From positions 26,918 to 90,917 of the forward strand of contig NZ_QGHA01000003.1 in assembly GCF_003148845.1 (NCBI RefSeq): DNA of 64,000 nt. The letters run 5' to 3'. The notes below the pieces were generated by a model. The model was not told the origin of the DNA. It saw only the letters and a list, made by a program, of their open reading frames with translations, and made no database searches. Shown piece after piece: positions 7,644 through 17,076 of this stretch (position 1 is its first letter; each line of letters begins with the position of its first letter). The translations under genes and the position numbers were made by a program. Origin of the DNA: Mucilaginibacter oryzae. GTDB taxonomy: Bacteria; Bacteroidota; Bacteroidia; Sphingobacteriales; Sphingobacteriaceae.

Positions 7644-10232
7644 GTGCCAATAATAAAGGTCTTGCTAATATACATATTACTTACTATCTTGTCATCAGGT
7701 AATATTTACGCTCAGGATAGTTTTTTTAAGGGCAAAATAGTAAATAATGAAACCTCACTACCAATTTCAAACTGTAGTTTAATAATTTACAAAAACAACA
7801 CGGTTATCTATCACACATTTAGTGACAGTTCTGGAAATTTCAACATTAAGGCTTCGATTTTTAAACAAGGTACGCTAATAAAAATTCATAGCTTAACCCA
7901 TGAGGATTTACAAATTAAAAACACAGAACTAACTAAATTTATAAATAATAATCAATTTGATTTAGGCTTATTCAGGCTTACTTCCAAAAGTATATTAATA
8001 AAAGAAGTAATAATAAAAAGCTCTAACAGATACCGGGACACCGCAATAATTGATCTTTCAAAAAAGAACTTTGATCGATCTGTAATGATTGACGAACTGT
8101 TTTCAAACGATTATGGCTTTTACAAAGATGATAAAGGCCAGCTTTACTATAATGGCAAGCGCGTATCTGATTTGACAGTTAACGGAAAAGACTTTTTTGG
8201 CAAAAACAATACCGATATCTATAACCTGCTACCGGCACTCGCCCTTCAAAGCATACAGATTATTGAAACCAATATTGATAGTGTTTATAATACCACAACG
8301 CTTACTCCTACTATTAAAGTCAACTTAAAGCTTAAAGAAAAATATAATAAAGCCGGGTTTGGAAATATAAGCTCAGGTTATGGAACCTTAAACAGATATT
8401 TGGTATCATCTAATGGTTATTACTATAAAAACAATGAGCAGGTTTCATTATCATTAAACACCAATAATATAAACATAGGTGATAACTCACCGATAGAACC
8501 GATAATCAGCTTTTCGGCCAATAGCAATAATACAGTTGCCAGGAGTACTCTGCTAACTTATAACAACTTTATCGGAAAAAAAATCGAACTCAGGTTTTCG
8601 ATAAAAGATAAAACAAATACCAATAGTTTTACCAGTCAAACAGAGAGAAGAGATCAGGTCATAAACATTTTATCAGGAATAACCAATAAATCAAATTCAA
8701 AAACATCAGGCATCCCCGATAGTAAATTAAGTTTAAACTATACTTTTGATACGTTAAACGTTATAAATCTCAATCAGAGCTATACTTACAATAAATTATC
8801 AGAAATAGATTCTCTTAACTATAAGGTAAAATCCGACACCTCAAATACAATTTCCAACTTAGGCAAAACCCAAACCAAGCGCAATAACTCGCTGCTTACC
8901 ACGCTCGCATTTGTACATAAATTCTCCTCAAAAAAAGGGCGGTCTATCGATATAACCGCGAGCCACGCCAGCAATACTATAAACAGTGGCGAAACGGACG
9001 ATATATTTAATTTAACAAATACAATTATCGAAGCGTATTACGTAAAAAATTCAAAAAACACCAACGAAAATATATGGAGCGTCAAAGCCAATTTCGCAGA
9101 ACCGCTTTCTAACAGTTCATACATTGATTTTTTTTCGACTTACAAATACGATAAGATTAGTTACGCAAATACCATTGCAAGCGACAGTTTAAATACCCTG
9201 CCTGATTTAAAATTTGATATTGCCGATCAATTTATCCAATTGGGGGCCCGGTTTCAAAAAACATTTAAAAAAATATCTCTTGAAAGCACAGTGACAGAAC
9301 TGGCCGATTTGAAAAGGAATAAAACATATGATCAGATTACTTATAAAAATTTCTTTAACCTAAATCTCGATTTAAAAATTGATTACCGGCCCAGTGAAAA
9401 AAAATACCTGGCAGTATATTATAAAAAAACAACTACCTATCCCGAAATGAGCCAATTAACGGATATCAATAATTCTTTTGATTTGCTTTATCAAACTAAT
9501 GGCAACCCTAATCTTAAACCACAAACAAACAATACTATCAGGGTAGATTATAAATTTAGCAGCTTACATGATTATACCCTAAATGCCGAATTAAATCAAT
9601 ACTCGTCAAAATATGGGCTCAATGTAACCGCAATACCTAATAAAATTCAAAATGCCTTTGTTGATAATATTGGTAATGCAACTAATGCATCAGTAGGTTT
9701 AATCATGCCATTAAATGTGGGGGGTAAGTTTTTTATCAACTACAACACCAATATAGCCTACCAGGAACAACCTACTATTATAAATAACGATTTGAATCGC
9801 AATAACGGTATAGCTTTTACGCAACTATTATCAACCAATAAAGAAATTTTTAAAAATGTATTATCGATATCACCAACTCTTGCTATTATTTACAGCAAAT
9901 ACTATTACCAGTCATCAAGTTCAAATATTATCACTTTAACATATTCGGATAAATTTTCTTTATCCATTGCCAAATTCACAGTTGATTTCTTCCCATTGGT
10001 TAACTATAATCATAACATAAGCAGCCGGACCACTTTTTCGATGAACGGGGCTATAAAAAGGAATTTATTCAAAAAATACGGAATGATTTGGATACAAGGT
10101 TATGATCTTTTCAACTCATTTAATTACCAAAATAATTTCTATAGTCCATCATACGTTACCTCCATTCACTACTCAAATACCAAAAGATATTTTATAATAG
10201 GTTTTAATTATAAATTCAATAACATTAATTAA
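7644..10232 (+). CDS. Outer-membrane beta-barrel protein, TonB-receptor-like
   Basis: An 862-residue protein of the OMP_b-brl_3 / carboxypeptidase-regulatory-like type. The GTG at 7644 is preferred over the upstream TTG at 7599. It gives a clean signal peptide (MPIIKVLLIYILLTILSSGNIYAQ, shortened here) and sits 25 bases after a possible -7 box (TATCTTTA, 7612-7619). A carboxypeptidase-like domain (FFKGKIVNNETSLPISNCS) comes first, then a plug-like segment (GQLYYNGKRVSDLTVNGKDFF), then long barrel repeats. No clear TonB box or SusD partner is seen. It is visibly richer in A/T and in Asn, Lys, Ile and Ser codons than its neighbours, which may mean acquisition. The next gene encodes a secreted repeat protein 52 bases on. 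Function is not known. Confidence 0.7.
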   Translation: MPIIKVLLIYILLTILSSGNIYAQDSFFKGKIVNNETSLPISNCSLIIYKNNTVIYHTFSDSSGNFNIKASIFKQGTLIKIHSLTHEDLQIKNTELTKFINNNQFDLGLFRLTSKSILIKEVIIKSSNRYRDTAIIDLSKKNFDRSVMIDELFSNDYGFYKDDKGQLYYNGKRVSDLTVNGKDFFGKNNTDIYNLLPALALQSIQIIETNIDSVYNTTTLTPTIKVNLKLKEKYNKAGFGNISSGYGTLNRYLVSSNGYYYKNNEQVSLSLNTNNINIGDNSPIEPIISFSANSNNTVARSTLLTYNNFIGKKIELRFSIKDKTNTNSFTSQTERRDQVINILSGITNKSNSKTSGIPDSKLSLNYTFDTLNVINLNQSYTYNKLSEIDSLNYKVKSDTSNTISNLGKTQTKRNNSLLTTLAFVHKFSSKKGRSIDITASHASNTINSGETDDIFNLTNTIIEAYYVKNSKNTNENIWSVKANFAEPLSNSSYIDFFSTYKYDKISYANTIASDSLNTLPDLKFDIADQFIQLGARFQKTFKKISLESTVTELADLKRNKTYDQITYKNFFNLNLDLKIDYRPSEKKYLAVYYKKTTTYPEMSQLTDINNSFDLLYQTNGNPNLKPQTNNTIRVDYKFSSLHDYTLNAELNQYSSKYGLNVTAIPNKIQNAFVDNIGNATNASVGLIMPLNVGGKFFINYNTNIAYQEQPTIINNDLNRNNGIAFTQLLSTNKEIFKNVLSISPTLAIIYSKYYYQSSSSNIITLTYSDKFSLSIAKFTVDFFPLVNYNHNISSRTTFSMNGAIKRNLFKKYGMIWIQGYDLFNSFNYQNNFYSPSYVTSIHYSNTKRYFIIGFNYKFNNIN

Positions 10233-10284
10233 ATCCGTGCAAGCTTTATTATTATATTTGAATATAAACCAAATCATTATAAAC

Positions 10285-11625
10285 ATGAAAAAAATTCTAT
10301 TATTCTGCAGTTTAATTCTGAGCTGTTATCTGAGTAGTGCTCAAACTTTAACTGCAAGCCCAACAACAGTCGAATCGGGAAGTGAAGTAACTTTTACAGC
10401 GCAAAATGAAAGTGTTATCGGGCACATTATCGCCTTTGGTCTGGCTTCAATTCCACCAACCGTAACCCAGGTAAGTATATCATTTGTTAGCGGCAGCGAT
10501 ACTTATTGGAGCGCGTTTTCGCCTACTGTAGGTTCAAAATTCAAATGCAAATTTGTAAACAACACAACCACCAATCAAACAGTTAATGTTAGTGTTACCG
10601 GTACTGTAAACAATGATAATACCGGTAGCCAAAACACCAATTGGGGTAGTGTAATAGCAATCACGGTTAAACCACCTGCTACTACTCCCACAACTTATTA
10701 TAATGATGCGAAATCGGCTGTTTTTTATAACAACACCTGCGCTTCAGGCTATGGTTCAGACCCATATACTTATCTTGTACCGGCCAATAAATACAGCTCC
10801 CAGATATCGAAGGCTGACGCTAATAACAAGGCCCAGGCTGATATTAACGCAAATGGGCAAACAAAAGCTAATCAAAACACTACATGTAAATTGCTATATT
10901 ACAATGTTGCAGCTTCGCAGGTATTTACTCCGTCGTGCAGTGTAGGTTATGTTTCATCAAGCCCTACAGTTACTTATACTGTTGCCGCCGGTGCTTACAA
11001 ATCAACCATTTCGCAAGCAGATGCCGATTCGAAAGCGCAGGCAGAAATTGCTGCAAACGGGCAAGGTTATGCTGATGGCACTTGCAAATTTGTTTACAAA
11101 AGCGCGGCAGTGACCGGTAATTTTACAAAAAATGATTGCGGAACCGGCTACGTAGGCAGCACAGTAACCTATACCGTACCTGTTGGCCAGTTTACATCTA
11201 CTGTTTCGCAGGCAGATGCAAATAGCCAGGCCCAAAATTATTTTAATGCAAACGCCCAGGCTTACGCCAATGCAAACGGATCTTGCCAACAAGTAGTTAA
11301 TGCCAGCTTTGACGTTGTTAGCACCTATCCAGATCCTCCTTCGGGCAGTTCAACTTATTTTATAATTTTCATTAACGGAACAAACGTTTCAGGGTCACGC
11401 GGAACTGCGCCTCAAAACCAACACAACACGGTTGCGGCTTCAGGAATTATCCCTAACTCAAATTCAACTGTAGTTGTTCAGGTTACCTCCGGGCATATGC
11501 CAACAACACCTACGCTATCTGGTTTCTGGGGATTAAGAAATGGTACCATAAGCGGCAATACTATTACCTTTACAGGTGTTAATTTAACAGCTTCAAGCCA
11601 AGGTATAAGTCTTACGTTTCATTAA
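10285..11625 (+). CDS. Secreted protein with three DUF5977-like repeats
   Basis: 446 residues from the ATG at 10285, chosen because it gives the signal peptide MKKILLFCSLILSCYLSSAQ. An upstream GTG at 10237 would add 16 residues before it. Following an N-terminal beta domain there are three tandem repeats of about 65 residues. Each has a Cys-x(n)-GY start, a TYxVPAxxYxSxxSQADA centre, a KAQxxINANGQ helix and a final Cys, as in the DUF5977 domain of Bacteroidota. A separate C-terminal beta domain follows (about 350-446). Paired cysteines suggest a disulfide in each repeat. It is probably co-transcribed with the preceding barrel protein. Surface exposure or adhesion is a guess. Confidence 0.65.
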   Translation: MKKILLFCSLILSCYLSSAQTLTASPTTVESGSEVTFTAQNESVIGHIIAFGLASIPPTVTQVSISFVSGSDTYWSAFSPTVGSKFKCKFVNNTTTNQTVNVSVTGTVNNDNTGSQNTNWGSVIAITVKPPATTPTTYYNDAKSAVFYNNTCASGYGSDPYTYLVPANKYSSQISKADANNKAQADINANGQTKANQNTTCKLLYYNVAASQVFTPSCSVGYVSSSPTVTYTVAAGAYKSTISQADADSKAQAEIAANGQGYADGTCKFVYKSAAVTGNFTKNDCGTGYVGSTVTYTVPVGQFTSTVSQADANSQAQNYFNANAQAYANANGSCQQVVNASFDVVSTYPDPPSGSSTYFIIFINGTNVSGSRGTAPQNQHNTVAASGIIPNSNSTVVVQVTSGHMPTTPTLSGFWGLRNGTISGNTITFTGVNLTASSQGISLTFH

Positions 11626-11650
11626 TTAACCAACCACTTTTAAAGCTGTT

Positions 11651-11693
11651 AAATAAGGAAAGCGATGAGGTTCCCCCATCGCTTTCCTTATTT
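11651..11693. terminator. Bidirectional terminator between convergent genes
   Basis: A perfect 17-base-pair stem (AAATAAGGAAAGCGATG / CATCGCTTTCCTTATTT) with a 9-base loop sits between the DUF5977-repeat gene and citrate synthase. Its T-rich and A-rich flanks allow it to work for both strands. Confidence 0.85.
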
Positions 11694-11714
11694 AAGTATG
11701 CTATTTTTCTTTTC

Positions 11715-11745
11715 TATGAACTATGATCCATCAACCATGGACAAA
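11715..11745. repeat. Fragment of the TTCATGG/CCATGAA word repeat
   Basis: CTATGAACTATGATCCATC and the following CAACCATGG match one arm of the palindromic repeat found whole at 52474-52556. Only one arm is present here. Confidence 0.6.
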
Positions 11746-11752
11746 AAAACAG

Positions 11753-13039
11753 TTACCTTTTGGCAATCTCCACATAATCTTTAGAGGTTGACCCAACATA
11801 AATCTGGCGTGGGCGCCCGATCGGTTCTTTGTTCTCCTTCATTTCTTTCCACTGGGCAATCCATCCCGGTAAGCGGCCAAGTGCAAACAATACCGTAAAC
11901 ATATCTGTAGGGAAACCTAAGGCCCGGTAAATAATGCCTGAGTAAAAATCAACGTTAGGGTATAATTTACGCTCAACAAAGTATGGATCTTTCAAAGCTA
12001 CTTCTTCAAGCCTTTTGGCAATATCCAATACTTCATCATTAATGCCCAGTTTTGCTAAAATATCGTCGCAGGCCTTTTTGATAATTTTGGCGCGCGGGTC
12101 AAAATTTTTGTAAACACGGTGACCAAAGCCCATCAGGCGGAAAGGATCATTTTTATCTTTTGCTTTGGCTATCCATTTGTCGGTGTCGCCGCCGTCTTCT
12201 TTAATTTTTTCCAGCATTTCAATCACGGCCTGGTTGGCGCCGCCGTGCAGCGGTCCCCAAAGCGCCGAAATGCCGGCAGAAACCGAAGCATAAATATTAG
12301 AATCCGAAGAACCTACGATACGAACTGTTGACGCTGAACAGTTTTGCTCATGATCGGCATGTAAAATTAACAGCTTGTTCATGGCGTCAATCACCACCGG
12401 GTCGATAGTTACTTCTTCTGTACGCTGCCCAAAAGTCATGTACAAAAAGTTGGTAACATAATCGTATTTATTCTGAGGATAAATAACCGGGTGACCCAGT
12501 GATTTTTTATAGATCCACGAAACCACGGTAGCCATTTTGGCCAGCATTTTAATAATGCTCTGGTTAAGCTCTTCGGTGGTTTGTGATGGTTTTAATGATT
12601 CGGGATAAAATGCCGATAAAGCAGACACCAACGATGATAATTGCCCCATCGGATGTGATTTTGACGGGAAACCGTCAAAAAACTTCTTCATATCCTCGTG
12701 CACCAGCGTGTGGTGGCTTAACTCATACTGAAACGCTTTCAGTTTTTCGGCAGTTGGCAATTCGCCGTAAATAAGCAAATAAGCAACCTCAATAAATGAC
12801 GATTTTTCGGCAAGCTCTTCAATCGGGTAGCCGCGGTATTTTAGGATGCCCTGCTCACCATCTAAAAAAGTAATGGCGCTTTTGGTAGCGCCTGTATTTT
12901 TATACCCTATATCGAGGGTAACATAACCTGTTTGATCGCGAAGCTTAGAAATATCGATCGCCTTTTCACCTTCAGTGCCCTCAATTACCGGCAGCTCGAT
13001 TGTTTTATCATCAAGTATTAATTGTGCTGTTTGAGCCAT
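11753..13039 (-). CDS. gltA: Citrate synthase
   Basis: A 428-residue hexameric-type (E. coli-like) citrate synthase that condenses oxaloacetate and acetyl-CoA in the first step of the TCA cycle. The catalytic triad is visible at positions almost identical to those in E. coli: His265 in GPLHGGAN, His307 in FGHRVYKNFDPRA and Asp364 in PNVDFYSG. The oxaloacetate-binding HADHEQNCSAST block is at 227-238. Length matches the family. A -7-like box (TACATTTG read on the minus strand, plus 13059-13066) lies 20 bases upstream of the ATG. It is transcribed alone and converges on the preceding locus. Confidence 0.97.
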   Translation of the reverse strand: MAQTAQLILDDKTIELPVIEGTEGEKAIDISKLRDQTGYVTLDIGYKNTGATKSAITFLDGEQGILKYRGYPIEELAEKSSFIEVAYLLIYGELPTAEKLKAFQYELSHHTLVHEDMKKFFDGFPSKSHPMGQLSSLVSALSAFYPESLKPSQTTEELNQSIIKMLAKMATVVSWIYKKSLGHPVIYPQNKYDYVTNFLYMTFGQRTEEVTIDPVVIDAMNKLLILHADHEQNCSASTVRIVGSSDSNIYASVSAGISALWGPLHGGANQAVIEMLEKIKEDGGDTDKWIAKAKDKNDPFRLMGFGHRVYKNFDPRAKIIKKACDDILAKLGINDEVLDIAKRLEEVALKDPYFVERKLYPNVDFYSGIIYRALGFPTDMFTVLFALGRLPGWIAQWKEMKENKEPIGRPRQIYVGSTSKDYVEIAKR

Positions 13040-13058
13040 AGAGAATTTGTATCTGCAA

Positions 13059-13066
13059 CAAATGTA
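13059..13066 (-). promoter_or_regulatory. Probable -7 box of gltA
   Basis: TACATTTG on the minus strand matches the Bacteroidota consensus TAnnTTTG exactly, 20 bases upstream of the start codon. No clear TTTG -33 element was seen. Confidence 0.45.
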
Positions 13067-13172
13067 AATAAATCTGCGTATTAATAACCGCTAATATAAA
13101 TTACTGTTTGTAAAATTTACGGGCAAATTTATTAATTTGAGCGCGGTATCCTTATTTTATTCTTATTAATAA

Positions 13173-16100
13173 TTGATTAAAAAATTACTTAACATCATCT
13201 CGTTAAAAAGCAACGCTTTGGTTCTGATCCAAAACAATGCCACCGTTTACCGGCTATTGCTTTTAGGGCTGCTCATTGCAAGCCCGTCGTTACATTACCT
13301 CTGTTTTGATAAAACCTATGATCCTGTTTGGCTGCGCTTAATCAACTGTTTTTTTTGTATTGCCACTTTAATATTTTCTTTTTCAAGCAATAAACTTTAT
13401 TACAATATAAGTGTGGGGCTCACCATATCATCCTTTTTGGTGATCAATAACTGTGTTTTACTTGGCAAAAACGGGTTTGAACATGTTTACCTTTTAAGTG
13501 CGATAGCTATTTTTGTCGCCCTGACGCTTTTTTGTAAAAGGCGCCGCGAGTTTGTGCTAATAAGCGAGGCTAACCTGGCGGCTGTTATAATTGCCTACTT
13601 TACAGCGCCCAAACTCGCTATTTCGCCTGCTGTGCTGGTGGTACTTATTATTGTTTTTACATTGATAGCCTATGTTTCTTTTTTGGTATTGATGGCCTAC
13701 AAATACCAGTTAAAAAACGCGGTAGAAAATGTGATGAAGCTAAACCAAAGCTTAATGGCTAACGATACCGAACTGCGCGAAAGCCGTGAGCACCTTAACG
13801 CGCTCATCAACTCACTTAACGATATTATTTTTGAGTTTGACGAAAGCAAAACCTGCATTAATGTTTGGTTTAATGAAACGACCGAAAGGGTTGTTAACCC
13901 GAGGGTGGCAGTAGGCAAAAAGCTTGACCAGGTGGTAGGCCGCGAAAAAGCAGAAAAATACCACCTCGCTTTAAATTACGTAATAGAAACCCACAAACCG
14001 ATATCAATTGAGTTTGAATCTGATTTTGACAGCGGTCACTTTTTTACGGCCAATTTCATGCCGATTCTTGATCAGGCCTCCGGGTATACCGGTCGAATCT
14101 CGGCATCAGTTGTTGATATAACAGAACAAAAAAAATACGAGCGAAAACTTAAAGAAAACGAGGAGCAGCTACTCCAGGCGCAACACATTGCAAGAATGGG
14201 CAACTGGTGGTATGATCATGAAACGACAGAAACGTTCTGGTCGGCCAACCTTGCCACCCTGCTCGAAGTAGAAAACCCTCCCGATGGGATAAACCGGTTT
14301 CATTATTACATGAGCCTGGTACACCCCGACGACAGGAAAGAGGTACTTGAATTCCTTAACGGCATCCGCCTGCATACACAGGATAAAATTGAGCATAAGT
14401 TGATCACACCACTGGGTAATTTAAAATACATCAGGATTCAACGCGGTGAAAACAAACAATCGGCAAACAACCAGGCCCGCACTTTTGGTATCATACAGGA
14501 TATTACAGAGGCGCGTTTAACAGGAAAGGCGGTTAAGCTAAGTCAACTGGAATTGATGGAAGCCCAGGCCATTGCCAAAATAGGCAATTGGAAGTACGAT
14601 GTCGCGTCAGGGAACCTTTCATGGTCGGAAGAGTTGAATAATATTTTTGAATTGAGTGAGGAAACCTCATCGCATTACCGATACTTTGTAAGGTTACTGC
14701 ATAAATATGCCCATCCTAACGACAGGCCTTTAATAAAACAGTTATTGCGGAGCGATGTAAACAACATACGTCCGTCTTACGAATACCGGGTCATCACAGC
14801 GGCAGGCCATATCAAGCACCTTAGTATTATAGTAGGTAAACGCTTGTATAATGACGATGGCAGCGTACGCAAAATTATAGGCACCCTGCAGGACATTACC
14901 GAGCGGAAAACAGCCGAACTTGATTACAGAAGTGCCGAAAGTAAATACCGGCAGGTGTTGGAAACCATTAACATGGCCGCCATAACCATTGATGATAAAG
15001 GCATTGTTACCTTTTGTAATACCTACCTGGCCAATTTATTAGGTTGTACACAAACCGAAATCATCGGTAAGAACTGGATGGATCATTTTATTCCGGATGA
15101 TTTGAAGGATTACATGAAAAGCTGGTTTATAAATAATGCCGTGTTACCGCATTATGTTAATCCAATTATATGCCGCAATGGCGAACGGCGTATCATTAGC
15201 TGGCAAAACGCCGTTTTTTACGATGAAAACGGCAAGCTTAAAGAAACTACCGCCCTTGGCGAAGACATAACCGACCAGGAAAAAGCCCGGCAAGACCTGA
15301 TTTGGGCCAAGGAAGTGGCTGAAAAATCGTCGAAATTTAAATCGGAGTTCCTTTCGATCATGAGCCACGAAATCCGTACCCCGATGAACGCGGTAATTGG
15401 CACAACCAACTTGTTACTGAGCGAGAACCCGAGGCCCGAGCAAATGGAATATCTAAATACGCTCAAATTTTCGGGTGAAAGCCTGCTGGCTATTATTAAC
15501 GATATTTTAGATTACAATAAAATAGAAGCCGGGAAACTGGAATTAAACCACTCGCCGTTCAACATCCATCATCTCATCCATAAAATAAAGCAATCATTTA
15601 TACAGCGCGCTTCAGAAAAACAGCTGGCACTTGATATTATTATCGATAGCAGTATCCCTGCCGAATTAATTGGCGATGCCATGCGCCTGAGCCAGGTTTT
15701 AAATAACCTGGTGAGCAATGCCATCAAATTTACCCATAAGGGAGGCGTTACCATAAGGCTTGACCGGGACAACATCACCCAAAGCGCGATAGGCATTAAA
15801 TTCGCTGTTATTGATACAGGGATAGGGATTTCGCCGGAGAGCTTTAATATCGTTTTCGATCCGTTTACACAAGATTCGCAGGTGATTAACAGCGATTACG
15901 GCGGCACCGGCCTTGGTTTAGCCATTACCAAACGCCTTGTAGAGTTACATAAAGGCACTATTTCGGTATCAAGCGAGTTGCAAAAAGGCACAACCTTTAA
16001 CTTTACCATAAGTTTTGTGCCTGCTCCCGATGCCGATGCGCCTGTTACGCCGCCTGCGCCCGTAAACATTAGCGATAACAACCTGCAGTGTATGAGCATA

Positions 16101-16454
16101 CTGGTGGTTGATGATAACAAAATGAACCTGATGATAGCCGCCAAATTTTTAAAACGCTGGAACGCGCTGGTAAGCGAAGCTTTGAATGGCAGGATTGCTG
16201 TTGATATGGTGATTGCCAACAGCTATGATGTGGTGATTATGGATCTGCAGATGCCGGTGATGGACGGGTTTGAAGCAACCGCCATCATTAAACAAACTCA
16301 CCCCGACCTACCGATCATAGCCCTGACGGCCGACGCCATGCCCGAAACCTATGAAAAAGCCCTGGCCGCCGATATGGTTGATTATTTAACCAAACCTTTT
16401 GTGCCCGAGGTATTGTACGCCAAACTGGCTAAACATTTGAAACAGCCGGCGTAA
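13173..16454 (+). CDS. Membrane-bound hybrid histidine kinase with multiple PAS domains
   Basis: A 1093-residue sensor kinase fused to a receiver. The N-terminus (about 20-180) has roughly six hydrophobic segments. Four PAS-like domains follow (about 200-315, 325-445, 455-580, 590-705), with repeated QDITE/VDITEQ linkers typical of PAS/PAC. The HisKA box is FLSIMSHEIRTPMNAVIG with phosphoacceptor His732. The ATPase domain has N (NLVSNAIKFTH), G1 (DTGIGIS) and G2 (GGTGLGLAITK) boxes. The C-terminal receiver has DD, phosphoacceptor Asp1024 in VIMDLQMPVMDG, and KP (YLTKPF). The start is the TTG at 13173, with no ATG nearby. It may be an orphan: no response regulator or histidine phosphotransferase gene adjoins it, and the signal is not evident. 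Confidence 0.92.
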   Translation: MIKKLLNIISLKSNALVLIQNNATVYRLLLLGLLIASPSLHYLCFDKTYDPVWLRLINCFFCIATLIFSFSSNKLYYNISVGLTISSFLVINNCVLLGKNGFEHVYLLSAIAIFVALTLFCKRRREFVLISEANLAAVIIAYFTAPKLAISPAVLVVLIIVFTLIAYVSFLVLMAYKYQLKNAVENVMKLNQSLMANDTELRESREHLNALINSLNDIIFEFDESKTCINVWFNETTERVVNPRVAVGKKLDQVVGREKAEKYHLALNYVIETHKPISIEFESDFDSGHFFTANFMPILDQASGYTGRISASVVDITEQKKYERKLKENEEQLLQAQHIARMGNWWYDHETTETFWSANLATLLEVENPPDGINRFHYYMSLVHPDDRKEVLEFLNGIRLHTQDKIEHKLITPLGNLKYIRIQRGENKQSANNQARTFGIIQDITEARLTGKAVKLSQLELMEAQAIAKIGNWKYDVASGNLSWSEELNNIFELSEETSSHYRYFVRLLHKYAHPNDRPLIKQLLRSDVNNIRPSYEYRVITAAGHIKHLSIIVGKRLYNDDGSVRKIIGTLQDITERKTAELDYRSAESKYRQVLETINMAAITIDDKGIVTFCNTYLANLLGCTQTEIIGKNWMDHFIPDDLKDYMKSWFINNAVLPHYVNPIICRNGERRIISWQNAVFYDENGKLKETTALGEDITDQEKARQDLIWAKEVAEKSSKFKSEFLSIMSHEIRTPMNAVIGTTNLLLSENPRPEQMEYLNTLKFSGESLLAIINDILDYNKIEAGKLELNHSPFNIHHLIHKIKQSFIQRASEKQLALDIIIDSSIPAELIGDAMRLSQVLNNLVSNAIKFTHKGGVTIRLDRDNITQSAIGIKFAVIDTGIGISPESFNIVFDPFTQDSQVINSDYGGTGLGLAITKRLVELHKGTISVSSELQKGTTFNFTISFVPAPDADAPVTPPAPVNISDNNLQCMSILVVDDNKMNLMIAAKFLKRWNALVSEALNGRIAVDMVIANSYDVVIMDLQMPVMDGFEATAIIKQTHPDLPIIALTADAMPETYEKALAADMVDYLTKPFVPEVLYAKLAKHLKQPA

Positions 16455-16455
16455 T

Positions 16456-16494
16456 TTTGATTTCGGATTTCGGAGGTTCGATTTCGGATTTATT
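16456..16494. repeat. Single arm of the ATTTCGGA word repeat
   Basis: Iterated TGATTTCGGATTTCGGAGG followed by TTCGATTTCGGATTT, immediately after the kinase stop codon. It matches the left arm of the paired copy at 57743-57862. Confidence 0.65.
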
Positions 16495-16538
16495 TTTGGT
16501 AACAAAAAATCAGCAAATCAAGGCAATCAAACACAAGG

Positions 16539-17069
16539 TTAATTGATCTGCTCCTTTACTGATCCGCACTCCTTCATGTGCTCGGGGAAATATGGGTTTT
16601 CGATAGGCTTGGCTGCCGATAACCAGTATCCGCCTTTTCCACCATCAGCCATCGGGCAAAAATCAACGTAAATTGGCGCCGATTTAAATTTGCCGCCTTT
16701 AACCAGGTCAATCACATCTTTACTTAAAACCAGGAACAAATCGCGCTGGGCTTTGATGTCTGCCGCGGCAGCTATCTGGTGCGCTACCGTAGCGGTTTCG
16801 GTGCAACCTTTAATACCGGCCAAGTGGGTTTCTAAAGCGGTGGCAGCGGTTTTAACGCCGGCTACGTCCGATTTTAAAAATTCATCTTTTAACGCGATAT
16901 ATGCTTTAACCACACCTGCTGTATCGGTTATCTTCGGCGCGGTTGCCGTTTTAGCCAAATCGGCAGCTACACTATCGGCTTTAACTGTTTCTTGCTTTTG
17001 CTTTGCTGCCTGGGTACATGCCATAGCGGCACACGCTACAACTATAACTCTCCTTTTATTAACTTTCAT
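16539..17069 (-). CDS. DUF3347-type periplasmic lipoprotein
   Basis: A 176-residue protein with a short signal peptide and a possible lipobox AMAC (Cys18). The body is a helical DUF3347 domain (about 45-170) with the characteristic C-terminal metal-site-like block CPMADGGKGGYWLSAAKPIEN and then PYFPEHMKECGSVKE. In Bacteroidota, such domains often occur with copper or heavy-metal efflux genes and are thought to bind metal through these Cys, Met and His residues. No efflux genes adjoin it here. The ABC permease lies 7 bases upstream on the same strand, so the two are likely co-transcribed. Metal binding is inferred. Confidence 0.7.
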   Translation of the reverse strand: MKVNKRRVIVVACAAMACTQAAKQKQETVKADSVAADLAKTATAPKITDTAGVVKAYIALKDEFLKSDVAGVKTAATALETHLAGIKGCTETATVAHQIAAAADIKAQRDLFLVLSKDVIDLVKGGKFKSAPIYVDFCPMADGGKGGYWLSAAKPIENPYFPEHMKECGSVKEQIN

Positions 17070-17076
17070 ATTTTAA

